From Nitrosophilus kaiyonis (GTDB lineage: Bacteria > Campylobacterota > Campylobacteria > Campylobacterales > Nitratiruptoraceae): a stretch of 64,000 nt of DNA. Of this stretch, positions 1-8,947 are shown piece after piece. Both the position numbers and the translations under genes were made by a program. The stretch is from the NCBI RefSeq assembly GCF_027943725.1, contig NZ_AP025696.1, positions 310,001 to 374,000 of the forward strand, in the 5' to 3' direction. Below the pieces are notes generated by a model that saw only the letters and a list, made by a program, of their open reading frames with translations, did not search any database and was not told the origin of the DNA. Numbering within the stretch: the first letter of the stretch is position 1; every line of letters begins with the position of its first letter.

Positions 1-784
1 ATATGATATTTACTCCCTCTTGGCTTCTTCCAGTATCTTTTATTATAGCTCTTGCAACCTCAACCTCTTTTTCAAGCTCCCCCGTGATAGAAACTCTTAT
101 AGTATCTCCAATTCCATCAAGCAAAAGTGAGCCAATTCCTATAGCAGATTTTATAGTTGCATGAAAAATTGTTCCAGCCTCAGTTACTCCAAGATGAAAT
201 GGATAAGGTACCAATGGTCTTAATTTTCTATAAGCTTCAACAGTCCTCTCAACATCGCTTGCTTTCATTGAAACTTTTATATTTGTAAAATCTAAATCCT
301 CTAAAAGTTTTATATGATAAAGTGCGCTTTGAACCATAGCTTCACTTGTTGGTCCATATTTTTCTTCTATCTCTTTTTCTAAACTTCCTGCATTTACTCC
401 TATTCTAATAGGAATGTTTCTTTCTTTACAAGCTTTTACGACCTCTTTAATCCTCTCTCTATTTCCAATGTTTCCAGGATTTATCCTAATACAGTCAACA
501 ACCTCAGCAGCTATTAAAGCAAGGCGATAATTAAAATGGATATCAGCAACAAGAGGAAGGCTTATCTGCTTTTTTATCTCTTTTAAAGCCAAGGCATCTT
601 CCATTTCAGGTACAGCAACTCTTACAATATCACATCCTGCAAAATGAAGCCTTTTAATCTGTTCCACTGTCTCCTTTACCTCTCTTGTTTTAGAGAAAGT
701 CATTGATTGAACAGAAATTGGAGCATCCCCTCCAATTGCAACATCTCCTACATATATCTTTTTTGTTGGATATCTATTTTCCAT
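1..784 (-). CDS. ispG: 4-hydroxy-3-methylbut-2-enyl diphosphate synthase (partial)
   Basis: IspG (GcpE) makes HMBPP from methylerythritol cyclodiphosphate in the MEP isoprenoid pathway, using a 4Fe-4S cluster. The ATG is at 784-782 and about 261 codons are visible; the gene runs off the left edge, so the C-terminal part with the cluster cysteines is missing from view. The translated N-terminus ([20 protein letters not shown], then [10 protein letters not shown]) and the later RINPGNIG and [11 protein letters not shown] stretches are typical of the TIM-barrel domain of this family. The start lies 100 bp from the end of priA, which is on the same strand upstream of it, so the two may be cotranscribed. 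Identity is clear; only the missing end prevents a full check. Confidence 0.95.
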   Translation of the reverse strand, partial: MENRYPTKKIYVGDVAIGGDAPISVQSMTFSKTREVKETVEQIKRLHFAGCDIVRVAVPEMEDALALKEIKKQISLPLVADIHFNYRLALIAAEVVDCIRINPGNIGNRERIKEVVKACKERNIPIRIGVNAGSLEKEIEEKYGPTSEAMVQSALYHIKLLEDLDFTNIKVSMKASDVERTVEAYRKLRPLVPYPFHLGVTEAGTIFHATIKSAIGIGSLLLDGIGDTIRVSITGELEKEVEVARAIIKDTGRSQEGVNII

Positions 785-825
785 CTATACCTCTAAAAGT
801 TTAAAATTTTTTTAAGGTTATTATA

Positions 826-2682
826 TCAAATAATATTAACTGGATCCATATCAACTTCAGCTAAAGAAGTTTTCGAAACATTTATAGCAACTATCAAAGC
901 TTTTGCAGAAGAGCTTCTAAGAAGTATATTGAATCTAAATCTATTAGCAATTTTTTCAATAGGAGCTTCACCAAAACCAACTATCTCAATATCTTTAAAT
1001 TTTTTTAGACTGTTTAGCATATTTTGCATATTCTCTTTTGCAAATTCTCTATTCTTATGTGAAAAATTTATAAGTGCCAATCTTTTAAAAGGCGGATAAA
1101 AATCTTCTCTAAATTTTAACTCATCTTTTATAAAATCTTCAAAATCAAGATATTTTTCAAAGAAATCTCTATTTTTTGTCTGAATGATAACTTTTCCCTC
1201 CTCTTTTCTACCACTTCTTCCAGCAATCTGAATAAAAAGGTTAACTGCTCGCTCTCTCGCTCTAAAATCAGCCATATTTAAAATATAATCGATTCCCAAA
1301 ATCACAGAAAGTGATACATCAGGATAATCATGCCCTTTTGAGAGCATCTGAGTTCCAACTAAAATATCAATCTTTTTTTGAGAAAACTCTTTTAAAATTT
1401 TTTCCAATTTTTTTTGAGTAGTTATCACATCTTTATCAAATTTTTCTATTTTTGCCTCTGGAAAAATCTTTTCAAGCTCCTCTTTAATCTCAGTAGTCCC
1501 TATTCTACATGTTTGAAGATTTGGTGAGTGGCACTTTGGACACTCTTTTGGAATTCTTTGGGCAAAATTGCAATAGTGACAAACAAGAGCATTCTTATCA
1601 AAATGCAGACTCATCCCAACATCACAAAATGGACATTTAACACTCTCACCACAATCTTGGCATATTAGATATTTAAAATTTCCTCTTGTTGGCAAAAATA
1701 TGATAGCTTGTTTTTTCGCTTTCAATGTTTTTTCTATATTTTCTAATACTATAGGTGATAGGGTAAAAGTTGAGTTATCCCAAATAAAATCTTTTTTTCC
1801 TTTATAAAAGCTCCCCTTTAACCTAAAACGAGGATAATTTTTATATGAAGATAGCGATGGTGTGGCACTTCCTAAAACAACATTTATATTTAATTTTTTC
1901 CCAAAATAAACAGCCAAATCTTTTGCATTATATCTTGGTCTATTGTGAGCTTTATAGCTATCATCATGCTCTTCATCAACTATTATAAGTCCTAAATTTT
2001 CCATTGGTAAAAAAAGAGCACTTCTTGGCCCTGCAATAAGTTTAATCTTTCCACTATAAATATCTTCTAAAATTTTCTCTTTTTTATTTTTTGATATTTT
2101 ACTATGCCAAATTGCAACACTATTTTTAAAATGTTTTTTTAATCTCTCTTCCATTTGAGGAGTCAATGAAATTTCAGGCATTAAAAATATCGCACTTTTT
2201 CCACTATTTATAATCTCTTTAAAATATTCTATATATATTTCAGTCTTACCGCTTCCTGTATCTCCAAAAAGAAGAGATGTTTGATGTAATTTTAAAAAAT
2301 TTAGAGCCTCTTCTTGTTTAATTGATAGGTTGAAGGTTGAAGGTTGAAGGTTGAAGGAATTTTCTTTTATTTTTTTTATTTTTTTAAATGGAACAAAAAG
2401 ACCTAACGCTTCACCTATCGAGCAAAAATAGTATGTTGATATAAATTTAGCAATCTCTATATAATCATTTGGAAGATAAAAATCTGTAATATTTTCAATC
2501 TCTTTACACTCAAAATCTGGCTTAGTAGTTTTTTTTAATATATAACCTTTATATATTTTTGATTTTATTTTTATCTCAACTAAATCTCCCTCTTTTAAAT
2601 CTTTATAAGAATAATATGTAAATTTTAAAGGTTTTGAAGCAATAGCAATTTCATAATATTTTTTTTGCAAATGTATCTCCAT
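826..2682 (-). CDS. priA: Primosomal protein N' (replication restart helicase PriA)
   Basis: PriA is a superfamily 2 helicase that reloads the replisome at stalled forks. Counted from the ATG at 2682 the protein has 618 residues. Walker A is GDTGSGKT (about 140-147), the Walker B motif is DEEH in VDEEHDD, and a cysteine-rich zinc insert follows (CQDC, CPFC, CHYC, CPKC). An ATG at 2706 would add eight residues, but those codons are made of the intergenic 7-bp repeat, so I prefer 2682; neither start has a clear ribosome binding site. Residues about 108-119 (NSFNLQPSTFNL) are encoded by four tandem copies of a 7-bp unit at 2328-2357, so a microsatellite-like tract lies inside the gene. The length is short compared with the E. 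coli protein but usual for Campylobacterota. Confidence 0.95.
   Translation of the reverse strand: MEIHLQKKYYEIAIASKPLKFTYYSYKDLKEGDLVEIKIKSKIYKGYILKKTTKPDFECKEIENITDFYLPNDYIEIAKFISTYYFCSIGEALGLFVPFKKIKKIKENSFNLQPSTFNLSIKQEEALNFLKLHQTSLLFGDTGSGKTEIYIEYFKEIINSGKSAIFLMPEISLTPQMEERLKKHFKNSVAIWHSKISKNKKEKILEDIYSGKIKLIAGPRSALFLPMENLGLIIVDEEHDDSYKAHNRPRYNAKDLAVYFGKKLNINVVLGSATPSLSSYKNYPRFRLKGSFYKGKKDFIWDNSTFTLSPIVLENIEKTLKAKKQAIIFLPTRGNFKYLICQDCGESVKCPFCDVGMSLHFDKNALVCHYCNFAQRIPKECPKCHSPNLQTCRIGTTEIKEELEKIFPEAKIEKFDKDVITTQKKLEKILKEFSQKKIDILVGTQMLSKGHDYPDVSLSVILGIDYILNMADFRARERAVNLFIQIAGRSGRKEEGKVIIQTKNRDFFEKYLDFEDFIKDELKFREDFYPPFKRLALINFSHKNREFAKENMQNMLNSLKKFKDIEIVGFGEAPIEKIANRFRFNILLRSSSAKALIVAINVSKTSLAEVDMDPVNII
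2328..2357. repeat. 7-bp tandem repeat inside priA
   Basis: Four head-to-tail copies of GGTTGAA on the + strand. Read on the coding strand (TTCAACC) the unit has no stop in any frame and codes for the heptapeptide FNLQPST. It lies between the N-terminal DNA-binding region and the helicase core of PriA. Confidence 0.9.
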
Positions 2683-2820
2683 ATTTTGACATTGGTCATT
2701 GGACATTAGACATTGGGAATTAGTGATAGTGATAGTGTTAATGTTAAACTATCACTATCCACCATCACTAAACCCTTATACCTTCATCCTTCATCCTTCA
2801 TCCTTTTCCGCTTCACAGCT
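2683..2820. repeat. Heptamer-type intergenic repeat block
   Basis: The gap between priA and the next gene contains CATTGGA/CATTAGA words, a GTGATAGTGATAGTG stretch, three tandem CTTCATC units (about 2786-2806), then CCGCTTCACAGC words. Period is about 7 bp. No coding sense or promoter is evident. Confidence 0.75.
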
Positions 2821-3522
2821 TTACCCCTTTACTGCTTCACAGCTTCTTTTCAACTCTTCTAACTTCCTTTTTATCTCAGCCTTTTTCACAGGCTCTTTTG
2901 TGTTTTTCAAAAGCCATTTTAAATCCTCTATAGCTTGAGCTCTTTTTCCTTTTTTATTTCTTGCATAAATTAGCATATCCTCTACCCAATCTTTAACTAC
3001 TATCCGACCCAAAATCTTTTGACTATCGGGTAAAAGAGAAGCCTCTTTTGCTAATTTAACAATATAATCATCGTCAATATTTTTTTCATCTTCATAAGTC
3101 AAAATCAAAATAAGCTCTAAAAAATAGAGCTTAAAATCATTTTTATTAAAAAGTCTTGCCTTTTTTATCAAATCTGTTGCTAAATCGACTCTTTTTTTAA
3201 TTGATGCAAGATATGTTGCAGCATAATTTATAGCTGGATAAAAATATGGATCCATAAATATTATAGTTTTAAAAGCCTCATAAACCTCCATTTCATCAAC
3301 ATCAAAACTATTTCCAGTAGCCACTTCTCCAACTGTATTTGACAAAAGCCAAAGTTTATCAGCACTTAATGTATGAGTATAGTTTGTCAGTGCTCTAAAA
3401 AAAAGCGGCTTTGCAAAAAGTATATCATTAACAACAATTTTCTCTTTTTTTGGTTTTGGATAAAGATAGTTAAAAATCAAAAAAATGATAAAAAGCAAAA
3501 TGAAAAATTTCTTATTCACCAA
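2821..3522 (-). CDS. Membrane-anchored TPR-like protein of ABC exporter locus
   Basis: A 233-residue protein of unknown function. Residues about 5-21 form one hydrophobic N-terminal segment (signal anchor), followed by a helical region resembling tetratricopeptide-type repeats (for example the YEAFKTIIFMDPYFYPAINYAA segment) and a charged C-terminus. It starts with TTG at 3522 (or GTG at 3519), overlapping the end of the upstream permease gene, so it is translationally coupled to the ABC genes and probably serves the same transporter or its substrate. The last residues (SCEAVKG) are encoded by the intergenic 7-bp repeat, so the natural C-terminus may once have been different. I do not recognise a named family. 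Confidence 0.75.
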   Translation of the reverse strand: MVNKKFFILLFIIFLIFNYLYPKPKKEKIVVNDILFAKPLFFRALTNYTHTLSADKLWLLSNTVGEVATGNSFDVDEMEVYEAFKTIIFMDPYFYPAINYAATYLASIKKRVDLATDLIKKARLFNKNDFKLYFLELILILTYEDEKNIDDDYIVKLAKEASLLPDSQKILGRIVVKDWVEDMLIYARNKKGKRAQAIEDLKWLLKNTKEPVKKAEIKRKLEELKRSCEAVKG

Positions 3523-4294
3523 AACGCAAAACCCTCTTTTTATATTTTAATAGAGTTATTGAAAAGATTATAAGACTCAATATAGAAAAATATATAACTG
3601 GATAAACAAAAAAATCTCCAAAATCTATATATCCTCTATTTACAACAATAGCTTGCTTATCAAAAATAGAAAAATTTGGAAAAATATAATAAAAAAAAGA
3701 TGATAAATTTTCTAATATTTTCTCTTTTTTTATATAGTGTGAATATATATAAAATTCATCCAAACCATTTCCAATAAAAAATAGAGCAACACTATAAATG
3801 ATTGAATTCATCAAAGATACAAAATTTGAAAACATTATAATTAAAAAAGATAAAACTATTGATGATAAAGAGTATAAAAACAGTTGCCATAACACTTCAA
3901 AAACAAATTTTTTTTCTAATATCCATAATAAAATAGTATCAATAACAAAAAAAGATAAAAAAATAGAAAAAACCATAAAAAGAAGTGTTAAAAAAACTGA
4001 AATCAAATAATATTGCCTTGATAGCCCAGTAGATAGCGGTAAAACAAAAAGTCCAAGAGATCTCTCTTTTTGTAAAAACTCAAAACTATAAAACAGAGCT
4101 GCAATATGAAGCAAAAACATCTGTGAAGTTAAAAGAACATCTTCTAAAAGTTTATATTTTCTTGCAATATCAATATCACTAAGTCCAAAGGCAATAACTA
4201 TCATAACAACTGCTAATATAACAAATAAAATAGTAGCTTTTTCTTTAAATAGTGATTTTGAGAAAAATTTTATAATGCTAAATATCTTATTCAT
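3512..4294 (-). CDS. ABC-2 type transporter permease
   Basis: A 260-residue integral membrane protein with about six hydrophobic segments, starting with a membrane stretch after MNKIFSIIKFFSKSLFKEKA (TILFVILAVVMIVIAFGL) and ending in a basic tail. A cytoplasmic loop containing FEFLQKERSLGLFVLPLSTG is typical of ABC-2/NosY-type permeases. Its ATG overlaps the stop of the ATPase gene upstream by 4 bp (4291-4294), and its own end overlaps the next gene, so the three genes form one operon. Substrate is unknown. Confidence 0.85.
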   Translation of the reverse strand: MNKIFSIIKFFSKSLFKEKATILFVILAVVMIVIAFGLSDIDIARKYKLLEDVLLTSQMFLLHIAALFYSFEFLQKERSLGLFVLPLSTGLSRQYYLISVFLTLLFMVFSIFLSFFVIDTILLWILEKKFVFEVLWQLFLYSLSSIVLSFLIIMFSNFVSLMNSIIYSVALFFIGNGLDEFYIYSHYIKKEKILENLSSFFYYIFPNFSIFDKQAIVVNRGYIDFGDFFVYPVIYFSILSLIIFSITLLKYKKRVLRFGE

Positions 4295-4893
4295 TGTATC
4301 CTCTTTGGTCTGTACATCAATAAAAGCTCTTCAAGCTCATCTATATCTTTTGGATAACCTTTATACTCAATTTTGCCCTCTTTAAGTATCCAAACTTCAT
4401 CTTCTAGAGCCATAGCTAAATCAAGTGAATGTGTTGATATAATAAAATCGTGAGAGTTTTTTAGTTTTATCAAAAGTTTTTCAATTTCTAGCCTTCCAAA
4501 TGGGTCAAGCCCACTTGTTGGCTCATCTAAAACAAGAGTTTTTGGCTTTCCAAGAAGAGCAATTGCTAAAAGAAGCCTCTGTTTCATACCTTTTGAATAT
4601 TTTTTGATTGGCATATCAAGTTCAACCTCTAAAGCAACACTTTTTAAAAGCTCAATTGGATCAAACTCTTTTACTTCTCTTAGTTTTGCCATCATATTAA
4701 AATAATCTTGTGCGCTCATATTTAGATCAAGCAAAGCCGCTTCTGGCGCATATCCTAGATCTTTTTTATCTATATCTAAAAGATGATCTTTAAAATTTAC
4801 TAAAAATGGATGATCTTTTATATCAACATAAAATCCAAGTAGATAGTTTATAAATGTACTTTTCCCAGCGCCATTGTGACCAAGAAGTATCAT
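4291..4893 (-). CDS. ABC transporter ATPase, N-terminally short
   Basis: The ATP-binding partner of the adjacent permease, 200 residues. Walker A is GHNGAGKS (5-12), signature YSKGMKQ (99-105), Walker B LVLDEP (120-125), switch histidine in STHSL. The usual first 25-30 residues (first beta strands and the A-loop aromatic that stacks on adenine) are absent: the protein starts only four residues before the P-loop. A GAGG motif six bases upstream of the ATG supports translation from there. The upstream in-frame codons still read like the normal lead-in (YNISKNFEVF before the Met) but reach a stop after about 16 codons without another start codon. This looks like loss of the 5' end; the product may be weak or non-functional. 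Confidence 0.85.
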   Translation of the reverse strand: MILLGHNGAGKSTFINYLLGFYVDIKDHPFLVNFKDHLLDIDKKDLGYAPEAALLDLNMSAQDYFNMMAKLREVKEFDPIELLKSVALEVELDMPIKKYSKGMKQRLLLAIALLGKPKTLVLDEPTSGLDPFGRLEIEKLLIKLKNSHDFIISTHSLDLAMALEDEVWILKEGKIEYKGYPKDIDELEELLLMYRPKRIQ

Positions 4894-4930
4894 AAAGACC
4901 TCAAAATTTTTTGAGATATTATAGCAGAAG

Positions 4931-5473
4931 TTATTTTTTTATTACTAAAAAACCATTTGTATTGTCATATCTCCAATACATTCCTTGATGAATTTCTGAT
5001 AGTTCATCATCTACAAAATTTGAAGCAGGGCCATTAAGATTTTCAAATCTTGCATCAACTCTGGTTGAATTCCAATCTTTAATAGTTGATGGATCAAGCA
5101 TTAATGGAGCAAGTGTTCTATACTCACCTATATGAGTAGATGAACCTATTGTACAATTATTATCTGTATCAACACCTTTTTGTTTTGCTGTAACTGTTAT
5201 AGGATATCTCTCATCTGAAAATATAACAGCACAATTATATGGTTGATTTCTTTCATCATATATCTCTACTGTTATATTACTCTCTTTTGGATGTAAAATA
5301 GCCCATCCATTAAAGGATATAAGAGATTGCCTTGCAGCACCTATTGCAGACTTTTCAACTGAAACAAGCGCATCATTTTGTACTCCTACAAAACGCGGCA
5401 AAGCCATAGCAGCCAATATACCAATGATAACAATTACAAAAACCAGTTCAATTATTGTAAATGATTTTTTCAT
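4931..5473 (-). CDS. Type IV pilin-like / pseudopilin protein 1
   Basis: A 180-residue protein with a class III (prepilin) leader: MKKS then FTIIELVFVIVIIGILAAMA, with Glu at position +5 of the mature protein and a hydrophobic helix. The residue before the cleavage site is Ser rather than the usual Gly. The rest is a globular, Asn/Asp/Thr-rich pilin-type domain with a Cys near CAVIF and one in NNCTIG, which could form a disulfide. It follows a second pilin-like gene on the same strand 53 bp away, so the two are probably one operon. Likely a pseudopilin or minor pilin exported to the periplasm or surface; the machinery is not in this part of the window. Confidence 0.85.
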   Translation of the reverse strand: MKKSFTIIELVFVIVIIGILAAMALPRFVGVQNDALVSVEKSAIGAARQSLISFNGWAILHPKESNITVEIYDERNQPYNCAVIFSDERYPITVTAKQKGVDTDNNCTIGSSTHIGEYRTLAPLMLDPSTIKDWNSTRVDARFENLNGPASNFVDDELSEIHQGMYWRYDNTNGFLVIKK

Positions 5474-5526
5474 GATAAATCTACTTTGAAGTTAGAAGGA
5501 AAAATCCTTCTAACTTTTATATTATA

Positions 5527-6117
5527 TTAATATGCTGAATTTTGTAAAGAGAATGTACCATTTGCTGCGTTATATAGCCAATGTTTATTTACATTGATTT
5601 CAGCAGTATTATCTTGAACAGTAGTAGAAGCTGGACCAACTATTTTTGTGTCTGTACTATTTGTATCAGCTTGTTTAGTTTTATATCTTTCTCTCCCATC
5701 TGGTTCAAGAACAATTGCTAAAGCCGCGCCATCTAAACCTTCAGCAGTTTGTGTTGCATTTGCAGTACCACCATCTGTAAAATCTGCACTAGTTGTACTT
5801 AATTGAATTGGATATTTTGTTGATGAAAGCTCTACATTTGTAGTTCCAGGAGCAGTTCCATTAAAATCATAATCAACCAAAACATTCGCTTGATCTCCAT
5901 CTTTATCAACAACTGTTATATTAAAATCAGTTCCTCTTGCAAGAGCTCTACCTCTAATAGCAATAACTGCACTTCTTGCAGACCCTATCCCACTCTTTTC
6001 ACTAGAAATTAGTGCATCATCTTGCACACCAGCTAACCTTGGTAAAGCAACTGCAGCCAAAATCCCGATGATCACGATCACAAAGATCAGCTCGATCATA
6101 GTAAACGCCTTACGCAT
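5527..6117 (-). CDS. Type IV pilin-like / pseudopilin protein 2
   Basis: A 196-residue protein with prepilin leader MRKA followed by FTMIELIFVIVIIGILAAVA; Ala occupies the -1 position. The first 40 residues are nearly the same as in the neighbour downstream (PRLAGVQDDAL versus PRFVGVQNDAL), pointing to duplication, while the C-terminal domains differ. AAAGGAGA precedes the ATG. A sigma-28-like promoter (6168-6194) and a short 5' hairpin (6146-6159) lie just upstream. Role is probably in a type IV pilus, type II secretion or competence pseudopilus; PilN/PilO-like genes at 35-36.5 kb may belong to the same apparatus. Confidence 0.87.
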   Translation of the reverse strand: MRKAFTMIELIFVIVIIGILAAVALPRLAGVQDDALISSEKSGIGSARSAVIAIRGRALARGTDFNITVVDKDGDQANVLVDYDFNGTAPGTTNVELSSTKYPIQLSTTSADFTDGGTANATQTAEGLDGAALAIVLEPDGRERYKTKQADTNSTDTKIVGPASTTVQDNTAEINVNKHWLYNAANGTFSLQNSAY

Positions 6118-6145
6118 CGCATCTCCTTTATGTAATGATTTTTAA

Positions 6146-6159
6146 ACGGGTCTTCCCGT
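6146..6159 (-). promoter_or_regulatory. 5' leader hairpin of pilin operon
   Basis: ACGGG-AAGA-CCCGT on the minus strand, placed where the transcript from the proposed 6168-6194 promoter would begin. It may protect the 5' end of the mRNA. It lacks a U-run and so is a poor terminator. Confidence 0.4.
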
Positions 6160-6167
6160 CAAAAACA

Positions 6168-6194
6168 TTATCGGATATTTTTGATAAATTTTTA
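6168..6194 (-). promoter_or_regulatory. Possible sigma-28 (FliA) promoter for pilin genes
   Basis: On the minus strand TAAA, a 16-base spacer, then CCGATAA. This fits the general FliA consensus spacing (TAAA-GTTT-N11-G-CCGATAA). It lies about 50 bases upstream of the first pilin ATG and overlaps the stop codon of the preceding gene. Inferred from motif only. Confidence 0.45.
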
Positions 6195-6419
6195 CTGAAA
6201 TGATGATTTTTCAAATTTTTTTAGAAGTTCTGTGAGTTTTTTTTTCAACTTAAAGCATTCATAATTTTTTTTGAGATAGGCTTCAAGAAGAGTTTTAACA
6301 GAGTTGTTTCCTTCAATATTTAGGTCCTCTTTTATAGCATTTTCAAGAAGATTGGCAAAAGCATCATCAACATTTATATCATATGTTTTACCAGATATTG
6401 TTATTGAAATCTTTTTCAT
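6192..6419 (-). CDS. Small ZapA-like protein (tentative)
   Basis: 75 residues. The N-terminus (KKISITISGKTYDINVDD) is like the beta-strand start of ZapA, the cell-division protein that bundles FtsZ, and the second half is a charged helix that could form a coiled coil. It overlaps the upstream 76-residue coiled-coil gene by 4 bp (ATGA type), so the two are made together. The assignment to ZapA is weak and rests only on the N-terminal pattern and helical tail; a plain hypothetical protein is the alternative. Confidence 0.6.
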   Translation of the reverse strand: MKKISITISGKTYDINVDDAFANLLENAIKEDLNIEGNNSVKTLLEAYLKKNYECFKLKKKLTELLKKFEKSSFQ

Positions 6420-6646
6420 TGCCCTAAAATCTTTTCTACTTTTTCAACAATCTCTTCAAGCTCTAAATCTTTTAGATTAATATCTTCTTGCAGTTTTTGT
6501 ATCTGAGCATCTTTGGCCTCATTGCTTGCTTTGCATGTAACAAGCTCCCTTCTTAAATTTTCATTTTCCTCTTTTAATCTCTGATAATTTTTCAAAAGCT
6601 CTTCAATTTTTTGATTTAGTTTTTCTAAAAGATTTTCATTTTCCAC
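6416..6646 (-). CDS. Small coiled-coil protein (ZapB-like or hypothetical)
   Basis: 76 residues, almost all predicted helix, with heptad leucines (LLEKLNQKIEELLKNYQRLK and onwards) typical of a parallel coiled coil. Length and composition resemble ZapB-type division proteins, and it is coupled to a ZapA-like gene, but no family signature is visible. It is divergent from uvrB with 88 bp between the two starts. Confidence 0.65.
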   Translation of the reverse strand: MENENLLEKLNQKIEELLKNYQRLKEENENLRRELVTCKASNEAKDAQIQKLQEDINLKDLELEEIVEKVEKILGQ

Positions 6647-6686
6647 TATATTTCCTTTTGCTCTTTAAGGTTTTTTTCAACTTTGC

Positions 6687-6692
6687 TATAAT
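6687..6692 (+). promoter_or_regulatory. uvrB promoter -10 box
   Basis: TATAAT preceded by TTTGC, with a T-rich stretch upstream, as is usual for sigma-70 promoters of Campylobacterota, which often lack a fixed -35. It lies 43 bases before the uvrB start. Confidence 0.6.
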
Positions 6693-6734
6693 TCTATCAA
6701 TTTTTAGTTAATATTTTTTTAAAAGAGGAAAAAA

Positions 6735-8762
6735 TTGGCAAAATTTGAACTTATAAGCAGTTTTAAACCATCTGGAGACCAGCCTCAAGCAATAGAAAAA
6801 CTAACATTATCTATAAAAAGTGGCAATAGATACCAAACTCTTCTTGGAGTTACTGGTAGTGGTAAAACTTTTACTATGGCAAAAATCATTGAAAATTTAC
6901 AGCTTCCAACACTTATAATGACACACAATAAAACTTTAGCAGCACAGCTATATAGTGAATTTAAAGGATTTTTCCCTAAAAATCATGTGGAATATTTTAT
7001 AAGTTATTATGATTATTATCAACCTGAGGCATATCTACCAAGACAAGATCTATTTATTGAAAAGGATAGTTCTATAAATGATGAGTTAGAGCGTCTTAGA
7101 CTATCAGCAACTGCAAGTCTGCTTGAATTTGATGATGTTATAGTTGTGGCAAGTGTTAGTGCAAATTATGGACTTGGAAATCCAAGTGAATATAGAAAAA
7201 TGGTTCAAAAACTTGAAATTGGTCATGAAATAGATCAAAAAACACTACTTTATCGCCTTGTAGAGATGGGATATAAAAGAAACGATAAATTTTTTGATAG
7301 AGGCGATTTTAGAGTAAATGGAGATGTAATTGATATATATCCAGCTTATAGTGAAGAAGAAGCTATTAGAGTTGAGTTTTTTGGAGATGAGATAGAGTCA
7401 ATTTACTATTTTGATACATTAACAAATAAAAAATTAAAAGATGTAAATTCTATAACTATTTATGCAGCAAATCAGTTTATCGTTGGTCAAAATAGATTAG
7501 CCCAAGCTATAAAATCTATAGAAAAAGAGCTTGAAGAAAGACTAGAGTTTTTTAAAAAAGAAAATAGACTACTTGAGTATCAAAGATTAAAACAAAGAAC
7601 AGAGTTTGATCTTGAGATGCTTGAAACCACAGGAACATGCAAAGGAATAGAAAATTATGCAAGACATTTAACAGGTAAAAAACCAGGAGAGACTCCTTAC
7701 TCTTTACTTGATTATTTTCAAGAAAAGGGAGATTTTTTATTAATAGTTGATGAGTCTCATGTAAGTTTGCCCCAATTTAGAGGTATGTATGCAGGAGATA
7801 GAAGCAGAAAAGAGGTTTTAGTTGAGTATGGATTTAGACTTCCAAGTGCACTTGATAACAGACCTTTAAAATTTGAAGAGTTTATCAATAAAGCACCTCA
7901 CTATCTTTTTGTATCTGCAACTCCAGCAGAAACAGAAATTAAACTAAGTTCAGTAATAGCTGAACAAATTATTAGACCAACAGGACTTCTTGACCCAATC
8001 GTTGAACTCTATCCTTCAAAATATCAAGTTGAATCACTTTATGATGAAATAAAAAAAGAGATAGAAAAAGAAAATAGAGTCTTAGTTACAACATTAACCA
8101 AAAAGATGGCTGAAGAGCTAACAAAATATTATGCAGATTTAGGATTGAAAGTTAGATATATGCACTCAGAAATTGATGCAATTGAGAGAAATCAGCTTAT
8201 TAGAGGGCTAAGACTAGGTGAGTTTGATGTTTTAATAGGTATAAACCTTTTAAGAGAAGGACTTGATCTTCCTGAAGTTAGCATGGTTGCAATATTAGAT
8301 GCTGATAAGGAAGGGTTTTTAAGAAGTGAAACATCTTTAATTCAAACAATGGGAAGAGCAGCAAGAAATGTCAATGGAAGAGTTTTAATGTTTGCTGACA
8401 ATATTGATGAAAAAATTGTTGTAGATGATGAAAATATTTTAGAAAATTTAAAAGATAAAATCACAAAATCTATGTATAATGCAATAAAAACAACTATTTA
8501 TAGAAGAAAAAAACAAAAAGCATACAATAAAGAGCATGGAATTATTCCAAAAACTGTAAAAAGAAAACTTGATGAAAATCTAAAAATAGAAGATTTAGAC
8601 TTTTTATATGAGAAAAAGAAAAAAATGGAAAAACTCCCACCACAAGAGAAAGAAAAAATCATAAAAGAGTTAAGACGCCTTATGCATGAAGCTGCAAAAA
8701 AACTTGAATTTGAAGAGGCTGCAAGACTAAGAGATGAGATTGAGAAAATTAAGGGACTTTAG
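6735..8762 (+). CDS. uvrB: Excinuclease ABC subunit B
   Basis: UvrB verifies DNA damage in nucleotide excision repair and loads UvrC. 675 residues, normal length. Walker A GVTGSGKT is at 38-45, the damage-probing beta-hairpin region has [10 protein letters not shown] at 91-100, the DEAD-box motif is VDESH, and the C-terminal UVR helix pair ([20 protein letters not shown]) contacts UvrC. The start is TTG, preceded by AAAGAGGAA seven bases upstream; no better ATG exists nearby. It has its own promoter and is divergent from the two small genes before it. Confidence 0.97.
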   Translation: MAKFELISSFKPSGDQPQAIEKLTLSIKSGNRYQTLLGVTGSGKTFTMAKIIENLQLPTLIMTHNKTLAAQLYSEFKGFFPKNHVEYFISYYDYYQPEAYLPRQDLFIEKDSSINDELERLRLSATASLLEFDDVIVVASVSANYGLGNPSEYRKMVQKLEIGHEIDQKTLLYRLVEMGYKRNDKFFDRGDFRVNGDVIDIYPAYSEEEAIRVEFFGDEIESIYYFDTLTNKKLKDVNSITIYAANQFIVGQNRLAQAIKSIEKELEERLEFFKKENRLLEYQRLKQRTEFDLEMLETTGTCKGIENYARHLTGKKPGETPYSLLDYFQEKGDFLLIVDESHVSLPQFRGMYAGDRSRKEVLVEYGFRLPSALDNRPLKFEEFINKAPHYLFVSATPAETEIKLSSVIAEQIIRPTGLLDPIVELYPSKYQVESLYDEIKKEIEKENRVLVTTLTKKMAEELTKYYADLGLKVRYMHSEIDAIERNQLIRGLRLGEFDVLIGINLLREGLDLPEVSMVAILDADKEGFLRSETSLIQTMGRAARNVNGRVLMFADNIDEKIVVDDENILENLKDKITKSMYNAIKTTIYRRKKQKAYNKEHGIIPKTVKRKLDENLKIEDLDFLYEKKKKMEKLPPQEKEKIIKELRRLMHEAAKKLEFEEAARLRDEIEKIKGL

Positions 8763-8764
8763 AA

Positions 8765-8878
8765 GAGGTTAGTCATTAGTCAATAGTCATTAGTCATTAG
8801 AAATTGGCCACTTTATTTCGTGATCCGTAATTCGTGATTCGTGAATTGTAATTTGGAATTGAAACCTCTGAAAAATTA
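8765..8878. repeat. Heptamer-type intergenic repeat block
   Basis: Directly after uvrB: TTAGTCA/ATAGTCA words followed by CGTAATT/CGTGATT/CGTGAAT words and TTTGGAATT. Period near 7 bp. The same word series occurs at 25.5, 28.7, 42.2 and 54.7 kb, in either orientation. Confidence 0.8.
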
Positions 8879-8889
8879 CAAATTGAACA

Positions 8890-8946
8890 AAGGCTTTGTA
8901 TTTTGTCCTCGCTTTGCTGCGGGGTTGTCGCCTTTGGCTCGGACAG
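8890..8946. repeat. Possible three-way-junction structured segment
   Basis: TGTCC and GGACA enclose two hairpins: CCTCGC-TTTGCT-GCGGGG and GCC-TTT-GGC. It is far more GC-rich than its surroundings. It adjoins the structured element at 8948-9034 and may be part of it or a decayed relative of the 170-bp family. Confidence 0.4.
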
Positions 8947-8947
8947 C

